A stretch of 64,000 nt of DNA, from assembly GCF_024519465.1 (NCBI RefSeq), contig NZ_JALJRW010000005.1, forward strand, positions 178,040 through 242,039, written 5' to 3'. Of the stretch, positions 19,518-33,629 are shown in pieces. Source of the DNA: Stenotrophomonas sp. Ste86. GTDB taxonomy: Bacteria; Pseudomonadota; Gammaproteobacteria; Xanthomonadales; Xanthomonadaceae. The first letter of the stretch is position 1. Each line of letters opens with the position of its first letter. A model generated the notes under the pieces. It saw nothing but the letters and a program-made list of their open reading frames with translations, ran no database searches and had not been told where the DNA came from. A program made the translations under genes and the position numbers.

Positions 19518-20657
19518 GTGAGGGTGGACTGGCAGCAAGCGGCGTTGTATCTGTGGCCGATCGGCATCTCGCTGGCGGTGGGACTCACCGGGTGGTGGTT
19601 GTTGATGGCACTGACCCGCAGGCTCAAGGGGCGTGACTACCGGCGCGCGCGCATCGGTCGGGTGATCAGTCGCCCGATGGCGTTCGCGTTGCCGCTGCTG
19701 GTGTTGATTCCTGCATTGGAGGCGACGCCGTTGCAGGGCCATTGGCTGGACCAGTCGCTGCGCCTGCTGCACATCGGCCTGACCGCCTGCGTGATCTGGC
19801 TGCTGGTGCGTGCCGTCGCCGCCGGCGAGGACGCCATCCTTCGCGACAATCCGATGGAAGTGGCCGACAACCTGGAAGCACGGCGCATCCAGACCCAGAC
19901 CCGCGTGCTCAGCCGGGTGTTGATGGGCGTGATCATCCTGGTCGGCGTCTCGCTGATCCTGCTGACCTTCCCGATGGTGCGCCAGATCGGCACGGCGCTG
20001 CTGGCCTCGGCCGGCATCATCGGCCTGGTGGCGGGCATCGCGGCCAAGCCGGTATTCGGTAACCTGATCGCAGGCCTGCAGATCGCGCTGACACAACCGA
20101 TCCGGCTGGACGATGTGGTGATCGTGGAAGGCGAATGGGGCCGGGTGGAGGAGATCGGCAGCAGCTATGTGGTGGTGCGGATCTGGGATGAGCGACGCAT
20201 GGTGGTGCCGCTCACCTGGTTCATCGAGCACCCGTTCCAGAACTGGACACGCCGCAGCGCCGATCTGCTCGGCACCGCGTTCCTGTGGCTGGACTATCGG
20301 GCCCCGATCCCGGCGATACGCGCCGAGCTCGAACGCATCTGCAAGGGCGAATCACTTTGGGATGGACGGGTCTGCGTGACCCAGGTGACCGAGACCACCG
20401 AGCACACGGTGCAGGTGCGCCTACTGGTGAGTGCGCGCAGTTCCGGTGATGCCTTCGACCTGCGCTGCATCGTGCGCGAACGCATGCTCGACTTCCTGGC
20501 GCGCGAGCATCCACAGGCACTGCCGCGCACCCGCGCCGAGCTGTTGCAGCAACCCGACCCGGTGCAGCGGCCGCGCTCGACGCCGGCCGAGGACGTGCGT
20601 TCGCCGGGCGCCGAAGACGGCGCGCCGGCCATCCTTCCAGAGCCCACCAACGGATAA
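19518..20657 (+). CDS. Mechanosensitive ion channel, MscS family
   Basis: MscS-type channels open under membrane tension and release osmolytes. The 379 residues show hydrophobic segments at about 9-32, 52-70, 84-102 and 132-152, a glycine- and alanine-rich pore helix (about 158-180, ASAGIIGLVAGIAAKPVFGN) and the cytosolic beta domain (193-250, RLDDVVIVEGEWGRVEEIG). The C-terminus is proline-rich. It starts with GTG, seven bases after CTGGAG. A second in-frame GTG is two codons later. It converges on the amidase gene across a SMAG pair. Confidence 0.9.
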   Translation: MRVDWQQAALYLWPIGISLAVGLTGWWLLMALTRRLKGRDYRRARIGRVISRPMAFALPLLVLIPALEATPLQGHWLDQSLRLLHIGLTACVIWLLVRAVAAGEDAILRDNPMEVADNLEARRIQTQTRVLSRVLMGVIILVGVSLILLTFPMVRQIGTALLASAGIIGLVAGIAAKPVFGNLIAGLQIALTQPIRLDDVVIVEGEWGRVEEIGSSYVVVRIWDERRMVVPLTWFIEHPFQNWTRRSADLLGTAFLWLDYRAPIPAIRAELERICKGESLWDGRVCVTQVTETTEHTVQVRLLVSARSSGDAFDLRCIVRERMLDFLAREHPQALPRTRAELLQQPDPVQRPRSTPAEDVRSPGAEDGAPAILPEPTNG

Positions 20658-20675
20658 TGCCGTCCCCGCGTCCCG

Positions 20676-20746
20676 GTAGTGCCGGCCGTTGGCCGGCTCC
20701 TCGCAGCGTCGGGTGTCGCGCAGAGCCGGCCAGCGGCCGGCACTAC
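20676..20746. repeat. SMAG palindrome pair (GTAG...CTAC)
   Basis: Two inverted SMAG units face each other: GTAGTGCCGGCCGTTGGCC at the left and its near mirror ending CACTAC at the right. Each arm can also fold on itself. The pair fills the gap between the convergent mscS-like and amidase genes. Confidence 0.9.
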
Positions 20747-20754
20747 CGAACCGC

Positions 20755-22380
<1,626 letters not shown>

Positions 22381-22436
22381 GAGGGTGTCCCGGGAACCGG
22401 CGCTCAGGCTAACCAGCCGGTGCCACGCTTGGCAAC

Positions 22437-22922
22437 TCAGTGCAGGGCGTTGAGCTTGCGGTGGCGTTTGCGGATATCGCGGGCGAGCACGCCGACCACG
22501 ATCAGATTGATCACCAGGACCGACCATGAGGCCCAGCCAGGGTGACGGACGATGGCGTAGATATCGAACGGCAGGTAGATGCCGGCGGTGACGCAGCCCA
22601 GCCAGGAGGCCCAGGCTTTGGCACGCCAGAGGCCCCAGGCCTCGAAAAGATGCAGCACCCCGTAGGCCACCATGGCCGCGGCGGCCAGGTGCACCGCGTC
22701 GGGGCTGATCATGTTGAGCAGCGAGGGCAGGGTGCCGTGATCCGGGTCCAGGCTGAAACGCCGGATCAGGGCATTGACCGCATCCCGCAACGGCTGCGGA
22801 CCGAGCATTTCCAGCCCGGTCGCCGCCAACAGCGCCAAGGCCGCCTTGCTGGCTTCCAGCAAGGCGATCAGGTGCAGACCCGGATGCTTGTGCGGATCCG
22901 GGTTATAGGGCTTGTCGGTCAC
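22437..22922 (-). CDS. DUF2127 family membrane protein
   Basis: The 161-residue protein has four hydrophobic stretches (about 17-35, 78-97, 103-121, 129-146) and the family pattern of a charged N-terminus (PHKHPGLHLIALLEASKA) and a VAYGVLHLFEAWGLWR helix. DUF2127 proteins have no established function. The start is GTG, 12 bases after the typA stop on the same strand, so the two are probably co-transcribed. Confidence 0.85.
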   Translation of the reverse strand: MTDKPYNPDPHKHPGLHLIALLEASKAALALLAATGLEMLGPQPLRDAVNALIRRFSLDPDHGTLPSLLNMISPDAVHLAAAAMVAYGVLHLFEAWGLWRAKAWASWLGCVTAGIYLPFDIYAIVRHPGWASWSVLVINLIVVGVLARDIRKRHRKLNALH

Positions 22923-22934
22923 GACAGGATCCTA

Positions 22935-24782
<1,848 letters not shown>

Positions 24783-24828
24783 GCGAAAGGGGGCCAGTCG
24801 GCGCCGGATTTGGAAAAAGAAGTCCAAC

Positions 24829-24834
24829 ATTATA
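24829..24834 (-). promoter_or_regulatory. -10 box of the typA promoter
   Basis: A perfect TATAAT on the minus strand lies 47 bases before the typA ATG. The best -35 (TTTCGC, 18 bases away) is weak. The rest of the 358-base typA-ppiB gap holds two stem-loops (perfect 7-bp arms at 24976-25002 and a shorter one near 25041-25063) and no gene. Confidence 0.55.
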
Positions 24835-25140
24835 CGGCCAACATGACCAATCGCGAAAAGTGCGTTTCAGGTAGTGCCGAATTCCCATTCAGGTAACGCC
24901 CGTCGCCGGCCGCACCTGCCATCTCCGATCCTGTGGAAGCCGTGACAGGGCGGGCGGACGTTGGCAGGCCCGGAAGGACGCCGCCTGAGTCAGGGGGCGT
25001 CCGCGAAGCGGCGGGGGTATGGACGATGGTAAACGGGGGCCGCGGTTTGCGCAGCGAACCGTGGGGCGGCAGCACGAACGCGATGACGCGGGGTGTATCC
25101 TATGGGGCTAACGACAAACCCCCGTACCCCAAGGATTTGC

Positions 25141-26746
<1,606 letters not shown>

Positions 26747-26789
26747 TCGATCCGCAGGCGCATGCCGACCGTTGGTCGGTGCGTTGACG

Positions 26790-26821
26790 AAAAACGCCAG
26801 GCATTGCCTGGCGTTTTTTTT
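26790..26821 (+). terminator. Strong intrinsic terminator after mdh
   Basis: A perfect 13-bp stem (AAAAACGCCAGGC with its mirror) and a three-base loop end in a long T-tract of eight. It separates mdh from the repeat array that follows. Confidence 0.93.
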
Positions 26822-26830
26822 GCCCTTCCG

Positions 26831-27649
26831 GTAGAGCCGAGCCATGCTCGGCTGGCCGTGCGCAGCACGGCAATGATCGACGCCGAAGCAGCCGAGCACG
26901 GCTCGGCTCTACCCGGCCCTGCGACCAAGGTCGGACGGCCCACGCCCCACCCTCGGACGATGCTCGACAAACGGTGCGCAAACGCGGGTCAAGGATCGGC
27001 CGGTCAACGACCCGGTAGAGCCGAGCCATGCTCGGCTGGCCGTGCGCAGCACGGCAACGATCGGTGCCGAAGCAGCCGAGCATGGCTCGGCTCTACCTGG
27101 CCGTGCGATCAAGGTCGGACAGCCCACGCCCCACCCTCGGACGATGCTCGACAAACGGTGCGTACACGCGGGTCAAGGATCGGCCCGTGAACGACCCGGT
27201 AGAGCCGGGCCATGCTCGGCTGGCCGTGCGCAGCACGGCAATGATCGACGCCGAAGCAGCCGAGCATGGCTCGGCTCTACCTGGCCGTGCGCAGCACGGC
27301 AACGATCGACGCCGAAGCAGCCGAGCATGGCTCGGCTCTACTTGGTTCTACGACCAAGGTCGGACAGCCCACGCCCCACCCTCGGACGATGCTCGACAAA
27401 CGGCGCGCAAACGCGGGTCAAGGATCGGCCGGTGAACGACCCGGTAGAGCCGAGCCATGCTCGGCTGGCCGTGCGCAGCACGGCAACGATCGACGCCGAA
27501 GCAGCCGAGCATCGCTCGGCTCTACCTGGCCGTGCGCAGCACGGCAATGATCGGTGCCGAAGCAGCCGAGCATGGCTCGGCTCTACCTGGCCCTACGACC
27601 AAGGTCGGACGGCCCACGCCCCACCATCGGACTATGCTCGACGCATGGC
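26831..27649. repeat. Tandem array of about 184-bp SMAG-containing units upstream of prpE
   Basis: GTAGAGCC recurs at 26831, 27015, 27199 and 27444, giving units of 184, 184, 245 and about 206 bases. Each unit is an inverted SMAG pair around a spacer, followed by a near-identical 100-base stretch (GACCAAGGTCGGAC, then CCCACGCCCCACC, then GCTCGAC). The third and fourth units carry an extra 61-base SMAG-spacer block. The last unit breaks off just before prpE, so the unique sequence before prpE looks like the founder of the duplication. Together with the mdh terminator this explains the 922-base gap. No gene is supported. Confidence 0.92.
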
Positions 27650-27668
27650 TTTGTCTGGGAGGGCTGTC

Positions 27669-29546
27669 ATGCAATACGAGGAAATGTACCGACGTTCCAT
27701 CGACGAACCCGAGGCGTTCTGGGCGGAGGAGGCGCAGCGCATCTACTGGCACAAGCCACCGGAACAGATCCTCGACTACAGCACCCCGCCGTTCCGGCGC
27801 TGGTTCGTCGGCGGCGAAACCAATCTCTGCTACAACGCCGTCGACCGCCATCTGGTCGATCGCCCCGACCAACTGGCGCTGGTGGCCATCTCCACCGAAA
27901 CCGACGTGACCCGCGAGATCACCTACCGCGCGCTGTATCGCGAGGTGAACGCATTCGCCGCCGTGCTGCAGCGGCTGGACGTGCAGCGCGGCGACCGCGT
28001 GGTGATCTACATGCCGAACATGGCCGAGGCGGTGTTCGCGATGCTGGCCTGCGCGCGCATCGGCGCGATCCATTCGGTGGTGTTCGGCGGCTTCGCCGCG
28101 CACAACCTGGCGCTGCGCATCGACGATGCCGCGCCCAAGCTGCTGATCGCGGCCGATGCCGGCAAGCGCGGCGGCAAGGTGATTCCGTACAAGGCGATGG
28201 TCGATGCCGCCTGCGCCGAAGCCACGTCGCCGCCGCCGCACGTGCTGATCGTGTCGCGCGGACTGGATCCGGCCGAGCCGAAGGTGCCCGGCCGCGATGT
28301 CGACTACGCCACCCTGCGCGAGGAAGTGGGTGACCAGGACGTGCCGGTGGTGTGGCTGGAATCCAGCGAGCCGAGCTATCTGCTGTACACCTCCGGCACC
28401 ACCGGCAAGCCCAAGGGCGTGCAGCGCGATGTCGGCGGCTACGCGGTGGCGATGGCGCAGTCGATGCAGACCGTCTTCGACTGCAAGCCGGGACAGGTGA
28501 TGTTCTCCACCTCGGATGTCGGCTGGGCGGTCGGGCATTCCTACAACGTGTACGGACCGCTGATCGGCGGCTGCACCTCACTGCTGTACGAAGGGCTGCC
28601 GACCAACCCGGACCCGGGCATCTGGTGGGCGCTGTGCGAGCAGTACGGGGTGCGTACGCTGTTCTCCTCGCCCACCGCGATCCGTGTGCTGAAAAAGCAC
28701 GACACCGATTTCATCCGCCGCCACGACCTGGATGCGCTCAAGTACGTGTTCCTCGCCGGCGAACCGCTCGACGAACCCACCGCGCACTGGATCAACGATG
28801 CGCTCGGCAAGCCGATCATCGACAACTACTGGCAGACCGAGACCGGCTGGCCGGCGCTCACCCTGCTGCCGGGCGTGGACATGAAGCCGGTGCGCTTCGG
28901 GTCGCCGGGTTTCCCGAATCTTGGTTACAAGATGAAGGTGATCGATGAAAACACCGGCGAGGAAGTGGCTCCCGGGCAGAAGGGCGTGCTGGTGATGGTC
29001 CCGCCGCTGCCGCCGGGCTGCATGAGCACCGTCTGGAAAGATGACGACCGCTTCATCCAGAGCTACTTCAGCCACTTCAAGGAGCTGCTGTACAGCTCGC
29101 TGGACTGGGCGATCCGCGACGCCGACGGCTACACCTTCATCCTCGGCCGCACCGATGATGTGATCAACGTGGCCGGGCACCGGCTGGGCACGCGCGAGAT
29201 CGAAGAGTGCATCGCCGGCCACCCGTTGGTGGCCGAGGCGGCTGTGATCGGGGTCAAGGATGAACTCAAGGGCCAGGTGCCACTGGTGTTCGTCACCCTG
29301 CGCCAGGCGGTGGACGGCGATGGCAGCGCGATCATCACCGAGATGATGCAGCGGGTAACCAACTCCCTCGGCGCGCTGGCGCGGCCGGCGCACATCCACA
29401 TCGTCAACGCGCTGCCCAAGACCCGCTCCGGCAAGCTGCTGCGCCGCTCGCTGCAGGCGCTGGCCGAAGACCGCGATCCCGGCGATCTGTCGACCCTGGA
29501 CGATCCGGCGGCCCTGGATGAAATCCGGCGCGCGCTGGGCAGCTGA
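27669..29546 (+). CDS. prpE: Propionyl-CoA synthetase (PrpE-type acyl-CoA ligase)
   Basis: It activates propionate to propionyl-CoA through an acyl-adenylate. The 625 residues fit PrpE (about 628). The AMP-binding motif YTSGTTGKPKG is at 240-250. GGFAAHNLALRIDDA and DAGKRGGK (about 140-170) are PrpE-like. K589 in TRSGKLLRR is the conserved lysine needed for adenylation and acetylated in relatives. I chose the ATG five bases after GGGAGGG. Upstream in-frame codons run into the repeat array. No prpBCD genes lie beside it. Acetyl-CoA synthetase is the main alternative. Confidence 0.9.
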   Translation: MQYEEMYRRSIDEPEAFWAEEAQRIYWHKPPEQILDYSTPPFRRWFVGGETNLCYNAVDRHLVDRPDQLALVAISTETDVTREITYRALYREVNAFAAVLQRLDVQRGDRVVIYMPNMAEAVFAMLACARIGAIHSVVFGGFAAHNLALRIDDAAPKLLIAADAGKRGGKVIPYKAMVDAACAEATSPPPHVLIVSRGLDPAEPKVPGRDVDYATLREEVGDQDVPVVWLESSEPSYLLYTSGTTGKPKGVQRDVGGYAVAMAQSMQTVFDCKPGQVMFSTSDVGWAVGHSYNVYGPLIGGCTSLLYEGLPTNPDPGIWWALCEQYGVRTLFSSPTAIRVLKKHDTDFIRRHDLDALKYVFLAGEPLDEPTAHWINDALGKPIIDNYWQTETGWPALTLLPGVDMKPVRFGSPGFPNLGYKMKVIDENTGEEVAPGQKGVLVMVPPLPPGCMSTVWKDDDRFIQSYFSHFKELLYSSLDWAIRDADGYTFILGRTDDVINVAGHRLGTREIEECIAGHPLVAEAAVIGVKDELKGQVPLVFVTLRQAVDGDGSAIITEMMQRVTNSLGALARPAHIHIVNALPKTRSGKLLRRSLQALAEDRDPGDLSTLDDPAALDEIRRALGS

Positions 29547-29745
29547 AACCGTCGTTTCCGCAGATGTCTCGGGAGCCGGCACATCGATGGATGTGTGGGC
29601 TGGTTTGTATGCGGCGCTTGATGGGCGTCGCGCTTCCCGGAAATCATTCGCACGTGTCGCGTCCGGACATGGCCGTGGACTATCCGGTCGCGCACGATCG
29701 ACGCAGGGATGCCACATCACGTCGGTGTCCGCGCTAGGAGTGAGC

Positions 29746-30003
29746 ATGAAGCGTGAGCCCCGATTTCTCCTGTGGATCTGCAGGAAGTGTGGCCTGGACC
29801 TGCCATCTGACAGTGCCGACCGATCCTTTGCACTGAACTGGGTGCTTCACGGCACCCATTTTGGGGTGGGGTGGGGCGTGGGGATGGCGCTGCTGGAGCC
29901 GGTACTGAACACCGAGCGGAACGCCGGTACGTTGCTGTTGATCGCGACCCTGGCCGCAGTGGTCTACGGTTTGATGATGGCGCTCGCCAGGCGCAGGCCG
30001 TAA
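29746..30003 (+). CDS. Small hypothetical membrane protein
   Basis: I do not recognise this 85-residue protein. It begins MKREPRFLLWICRKCGLDLPSD and has two hydrophobic stretches (about 30-50 and 58-79) ending in ARRRP. A CxxC (C12, C15) near the start could bind metal. TAGGAG lies five bases before the ATG, which supports translation. Confidence 0.6.
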   Translation: MKREPRFLLWICRKCGLDLPSDSADRSFALNWVLHGTHFGVGWGVGMALLEPVLNTERNAGTLLLIATLAAVVYGLMMALARRRP

Positions 30004-30292
30004 CCACGGCCGCCTGCAAATGCGGGCCGGTCGCCGGCCAGCATTGTCTGCCCCGGCACCGGCGACGCGGCGAGAGCACGCTTGCTGCAACGCATTATCG
30101 GCAGCCGGGAACGTCAGGTAAGCTGCGGGCGTGATCGTTGCAGGCCGCTGGCCGAACGCCGCGCGCTGGGGACACGGCGCGCAGCGGGCGCTGGTCGGCG
30201 CATCCGCCGGCGACGGTCGCAAGGGGACGCAGCGGCATCAGCGCAGCGCTGACTGCCGCGCGTGACAATGCACCAGGTGACAGGGGGAACAC

Positions 30293-30799
30293 ATGGCGTA
30301 CATCCATGCCAAGACGGCCGCTGGCCGTCAGGAAATCGAAGACCGCGCGCGGCGTCTGCCGCCGGCATTGCGGTCCATTCTGCTGATGGTCGATGGTCAG
30401 CGCGATGACGATGCGTTGACCGCCTTGTTACCGGGCCTGCGCGCGCCGGACGATGCGCTGGCGCAACTGGCGCAGGCAGGTCTGATCGAAGTGGTCGGCG
30501 GCGCGGTGGCCGCCCCGGCCGCGCGGGCGCTCACCGCCGGGCGTGAGCAGGATCCGGATCTGTACAAGCGCCTGTATGACTGGATGAGCGAGTCGGTGCG
30601 CCGCCACCTCGGCCTCAAGGGCTACTTCATGCAGCTCAAGATCGAACGCTGCACCGATGCCGGGGGGCTGGAAAAGCTGTGGCCGGACATGGCCGCGGCG
30701 GTGGCCAAGGCCAAGAGCCCGGCGCTGGCCAGCCGCTGGCTCAGCGATACCCATGCGCTGCTGGTGGTGGACGCGCAGCCGGACGCCGTGGCGGGCTGA
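30293..30799 (+). CDS. Hypothetical protein, possible winged-helix domain
   Basis: A 168-residue soluble protein of unknown function. The first half (RARRLPPALRSILLMVDGQRDDDAL through AQAGLIEV) has the spacing of a winged-helix DNA-binding fold, as in other Xanthomonadaceae proteins with an ILLMVDG motif. The second half is helical. AGGGGGA lies before the ATG. The 289-base gap upstream shows no gene. No operon partner is clear. Confidence 0.7.
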   Translation: MAYIHAKTAAGRQEIEDRARRLPPALRSILLMVDGQRDDDALTALLPGLRAPDDALAQLAQAGLIEVVGGAVAAPAARALTAGREQDPDLYKRLYDWMSESVRRHLGLKGYFMQLKIERCTDAGGLEKLWPDMAAAVAKAKSPALASRWLSDTHALLVVDAQPDAVAG

Positions 30800-30887
30800 C
30801 CCGCACCTGCGGCAGAGGCCGGAAGGCTGGCCGTGATGGCCCGGCCGGGGTTACCTTGCCCGGCTACGCAGGCCAGGAGCATGGCAG

Positions 30888-31949
30888 ATGGACCACACGC
30901 AGAAAGAAGATGAGGGCACCCAGGGGTGGGACGCCCTCAACGCGGCGCTGGGCGCGCTGTACCCGGCTCAGGAACCCCGCCACTTCGGCACGGCGATCCC
31001 CTACACGCTGGGCGGCCAGGATCCGCTGGACGGCATCAGCGTGTACTGGGCAGAGACACCGCGCCCGCACTGGCATTACGTGACCTATGGCTTTTCCGAG
31101 CTGTACGGCAAGCAGAGTGATGACCTGGCCGACAGCGGCTACGGCTTCGAACTGACCTTCCGCCTGGCCGCCGCGCCGGGGCAGGGCGCCGATGACGCGC
31201 CGCCGGTGTGGCCGATGAACCTGCTGCAGAACCTGGCCCGCTACGTCTTCAGCAGCGGCAACGTACTCGAGGCCGGGCACCATCTGGATGCCAATGGTCC
31301 GATCGCCCTGGACAGCGAGACCGTACTGCGCCACCTGGCGTTGATCGAGGACCCGCAGCTGCCCCCGCGCGATACCGCCAACGGCCGCGTGCGCTTCCTG
31401 CAGGTGGTCGGACTCAGCGACGACGAGATGGCGGCCGTGCGCCGCTGGTCCACCCACGGCGTGCTGCAGGCGCTGGAAGCGGGCATGCCGCTGTGGATCA
31501 CCGATCTGGCGCGCGGCTCGTTGCTCGCCGATGCGTCGGTGGCCGCCCAGGTCGCGGCCGGCAGTGCCCGCGAGGGCTCCACGACCGGCACGCTGTTCAT
31601 CGAAACGCTGGGTTGGGAGGTGCAGGACGATACGGTCGAGCTGGTGCTTGGTGCTGGCCAAGTGCCGGGCATCCTCGAGCTGCTGCCGTTGCGCCTCGGG
31701 CATGGCCGCGCCTTGACCCTGGTGGATCGGGAACGCAGCTGGCGCTTCGAGCCGGGCGAGGAGGACCACGTCGAGGTCGACCAGGATGCTGCGCGCTGCG
31801 TGCTCAGCCCGGCCAGCCTGCAGGCGATACGCGAGCACCTGCATGCCGAACGCGGCAGTTATCCGCTGCCGGGCGGCCGCCTGCGCATCCGGGTCGAGCC
31901 CACCGAGCTGCGCGATGCCCAAGGCCACGTGCTGCGCACGATCGGCTGA
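30888..31949 (+). CDS. Suppressor of fused (SUFU) domain protein
   Basis: The N-terminal half (about 40-190) carries the SUFU fold pattern: WHYVTYGFSELYGK, SGYGFELTFRL and NLARYVFSSGNVLEAGHHL. SUFU was first known as a Hedgehog-pathway regulator in animals. Bacterial members are a large family often found as immunity proteins to polymorphic toxins, or as solo genes. At 353 residues it is long, with an extra C-terminal region of unknown function. AGGAG lies eight bases before the ATG. No toxin gene is adjacent. Confidence 0.85.
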   Translation: MDHTQKEDEGTQGWDALNAALGALYPAQEPRHFGTAIPYTLGGQDPLDGISVYWAETPRPHWHYVTYGFSELYGKQSDDLADSGYGFELTFRLAAAPGQGADDAPPVWPMNLLQNLARYVFSSGNVLEAGHHLDANGPIALDSETVLRHLALIEDPQLPPRDTANGRVRFLQVVGLSDDEMAAVRRWSTHGVLQALEAGMPLWITDLARGSLLADASVAAQVAAGSAREGSTTGTLFIETLGWEVQDDTVELVLGAGQVPGILELLPLRLGHGRALTLVDRERSWRFEPGEEDHVEVDQDAARCVLSPASLQAIREHLHAERGSYPLPGGRLRIRVEPTELRDAQGHVLRTIG

Positions 31950-31951
31950 AG

Positions 31952-32022
31952 GTAGAGCCACCCCATGGGTGGCTGCTGTTCGGGCCGGGGATCGCGTGCA
32001 GCCACCCATGGGGTGGCTCTAC
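31952..32022. repeat. SMAG palindrome pair, first of two
   Basis: GTAGAGCCACCCCATGGG and its mirror ending GGGTGGCTCTAC face each other around 25 bases. It begins three bases after the SUFU gene stop. Confidence 0.92.
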
Positions 32023-32051
32023 CGGGGGATGGGTGCGTGGCATCGGCGGGG

Positions 32052-32120
32052 GTAGAGCCACCCCATGCCTTGCTGCGCTTCGAGAGGCAGGTCGTGCAGC
32101 CACCCATGGGGTGGCTCTAC
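32052..32120. repeat. SMAG palindrome pair, second of two
   Basis: Another GTAGAGCCACC...GGTGGCTCTAC pair, with one decayed inner arm (CATGCCTTG). It lies 29 bases after the first pair, between convergent genes. Confidence 0.9.
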
Positions 32121-32149
32121 CCCGGTGGTGGTCGTTTGTGCGGCGCCCA

Positions 32150-32186
32150 TAAAAAAGAGCCCGGCAGTGCCGGGCTCTCTTCTTAT
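32150..32186. terminator. Bidirectional intrinsic terminator between SUFU and GST genes
   Basis: AGAGCCCGGC pairs perfectly with GCCGGGCTCT around AGT. Six A residues before it give a T-run for the minus-strand GST transcript, and TCTTCTT follows on the plus side. Confidence 0.85.
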
Positions 32187-32207
32187 ATAGGCACCATCAC
32201 GCCGGGC

Positions 32208-32819
32208 TCAGCGCAGTCCTTCGGCCTGCAGCGTCGCCTGCACGCCCGGATCGGCCTCCATGCGCTGCTTGAACGCGGCCACGTTGTCCAGGCCGCTCAG
32301 GTCGACCTTGGCGCCAGCCGCCCAGCGCAGGGTGATGTAGAAGTAAGGATCGGCGAAGCTGCGGAAGCCGGCCAGCCACTGGCGACCTTCCAGCTGCTGG
32401 TCGGCGCGTTCGAACAGGCCACGCAGGCGCTTGAGCGCGATAGCGCGGACCGCGTCGTACTGGCCTTCATCGCCGATGAAGTTGCCCGGCCCGAACAGCG
32501 GCTTGAACGCCGGGTGCAGGTCCGAATTGACGAAGGACAGCCAGCGGGTGGCTTCTGCGCGCTGCTGGGCGCTGCCGTCACCGGCCAGGCCGGCCTGCGG
32601 GTAGGTGTCGGCGATGTAGCCCATGATCGCCGCGTTCTGGGTGAGCGTGAAGTCGCCATCGACCACCGCCGGCACCGAGCCGACCGGATTGATCTTCAGG
32701 AACGCCGGCGCCTTCAGGGTGTCCTTGTCGAGCAGTTCCACCTCGAACGGCTGGCCGGTCCACTGCAGGGCGATGTGGTCGGCGGTGGAGCAGGCACCGG
32801 GCTTGCTGTACAGCTTCAT
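32208..32819 (-). CDS. Glutathione S-transferase, beta class
   Basis: A cytosolic enzyme that conjugates glutathione to electrophiles. The 203 residues begin MKLYSKPGACSTADHIAL, with C10 typical of the bacterial beta class. The thioredoxin-like domain spans about 1-80, with the cis-proline turn NPVGSVPAVV and ESxAI-like QNAAIMGYIAD. The helical domain is about 90-200. A terminator follows its stop. Confidence 0.92.
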   Translation of the reverse strand: MKLYSKPGACSTADHIALQWTGQPFEVELLDKDTLKAPAFLKINPVGSVPAVVDGDFTLTQNAAIMGYIADTYPQAGLAGDGSAQQRAEATRWLSFVNSDLHPAFKPLFGPGNFIGDEGQYDAVRAIALKRLRGLFERADQQLEGRQWLAGFRSFADPYFYITLRWAAGAKVDLSGLDNVAAFKQRMEADPGVQATLQAEGLR

Positions 32820-32904
32820 GGGAACTCCGTTGGGGGTGATGGGTCAGCCGCTCAATATTCCAGAGCAGGACCCGCATCCTCAACGGTATGGCCGTAACAG
32901 ACCG

Positions 32905-33363
32905 TTACGACGCGCGCGGCTTGAGTTTCTGCACGCGGTAGAAGGTGTGGTCGCCGATCGTGGCCACCTGGTAGGCGTTGCGCCAGCTCGGGTTGGCGAT
33001 CGACAGTGCGGCGAAGTGGCTCGCCCCGGGCACGATCTCCTTGCGCTCACCGACCGGCAGGGCCCAGTTGCGCTCGGCATCGAAGGCCACGGTCATCGCT
33101 TCCTGCCAGGCGTCGGCGTTGCCCAGCTGGGTGCCGGGGGCGACGATGGTCGGGGCGAACTGCTTGCGCGCGGTGACCACTTTGCACATCGAGTCGCCCC
33201 ACAGCCCGCTGTCCAGGCGGCGCAGGGCCACCTCCGCGACGGCTTGCTGGCCGCGCAGGGTCTGGTCACGCGCTTCGAGGTAGACGGTCGTGCTCAGGCA
33301 CAACGAATCGGCGGCAGGCTGCGGCAACAACTGTGACAGCCAGAGAATCCAGGCCAGTTTCAT
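32905..33363 (-). CDS. Exported cell-wall hydrolase, SleB-like
   Basis: A 152-residue protein with a signal peptide (MKLAWILWLSQLLPQPAADS). The body has the SleB/CwlJ hydrolase signature: a catalytic glutamate in YLEARDQTLRGQQAVAEV, then RKQFAP and HFAAL, ending in KLKPRAS. Such enzymes are lytic transglycosylase-like and remodel peptidoglycan. GGAG lies five bases before the ATG. The frame is open upstream but unlike the family. Confidence 0.88.
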   Translation of the reverse strand: MKLAWILWLSQLLPQPAADSLCLSTTVYLEARDQTLRGQQAVAEVALRRLDSGLWGDSMCKVVTARKQFAPTIVAPGTQLGNADAWQEAMTVAFDAERNWALPVGERKEIVPGASHFAALSIANPSWRNAYQVATIGDHTFYRVQKLKPRAS

Positions 33364-33448
33364 AAATCTCCTTGCTCCGTGTGGGCCGCACCTGGCTGTC
33401 CATCCGATCATGCGGACGGGGCGAGGGTACGACTTGGCGTCATGGGGA

Positions 33449-33629
33449 GGCGGCCATCGGGGCCGCCCGGGAGCGGACCCGAACAAGACGTGGGGTCCGC
33501 GCGCTCACTCGAACTGGGTGGTGAGCGGGAAAGTTGGCGCACGATAGGGGGCCATTTCCCAATGCATCCTGAACTCAGCGGCTTGACATTCAGGTTCGGA
33601 GCGGGGCCCGGATTGCGCTCACGGGCCCC
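33449..33629. other. Three stem-loops in the gap between the SleB-like gene and fadH
   Basis: Perfect arms GGCGGCC/GGCCGCC (33449-33467), GCGGACCC/GGGTCCGC (33473-33500) and GGGGCCC/GGGCCCC (33603-33629) lie in a 290-base gap without a gene. No T-run follows them. They may be parts of an unannotated RNA or of the fadH 3' end. Confidence 0.35.

Noticed and set aside
24871..24880. SMAG unit in the typA-ppiB gap (GTAGTGCCGA)
   Set aside because: Only the first nine bases resemble SMAG, and no folding partner follows.
25096..25101. TATCCT as -10 box of ppiB
   Set aside because: No -35-like hexamer lies at a suitable distance, so the call is not supported.
26831..27649. CRISPR array
   Set aside because: Units are long, internally palindromic and nearly identical throughout, with no unique spacers and no cas genes nearby.
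27042..29546. An 834-codon open frame that joins the repeat array to prpE
   Set aside because: The upstream 209 codons translate the tandem repeats, which stay open in several frames. The ribosome site and family similarity begin at 27669.
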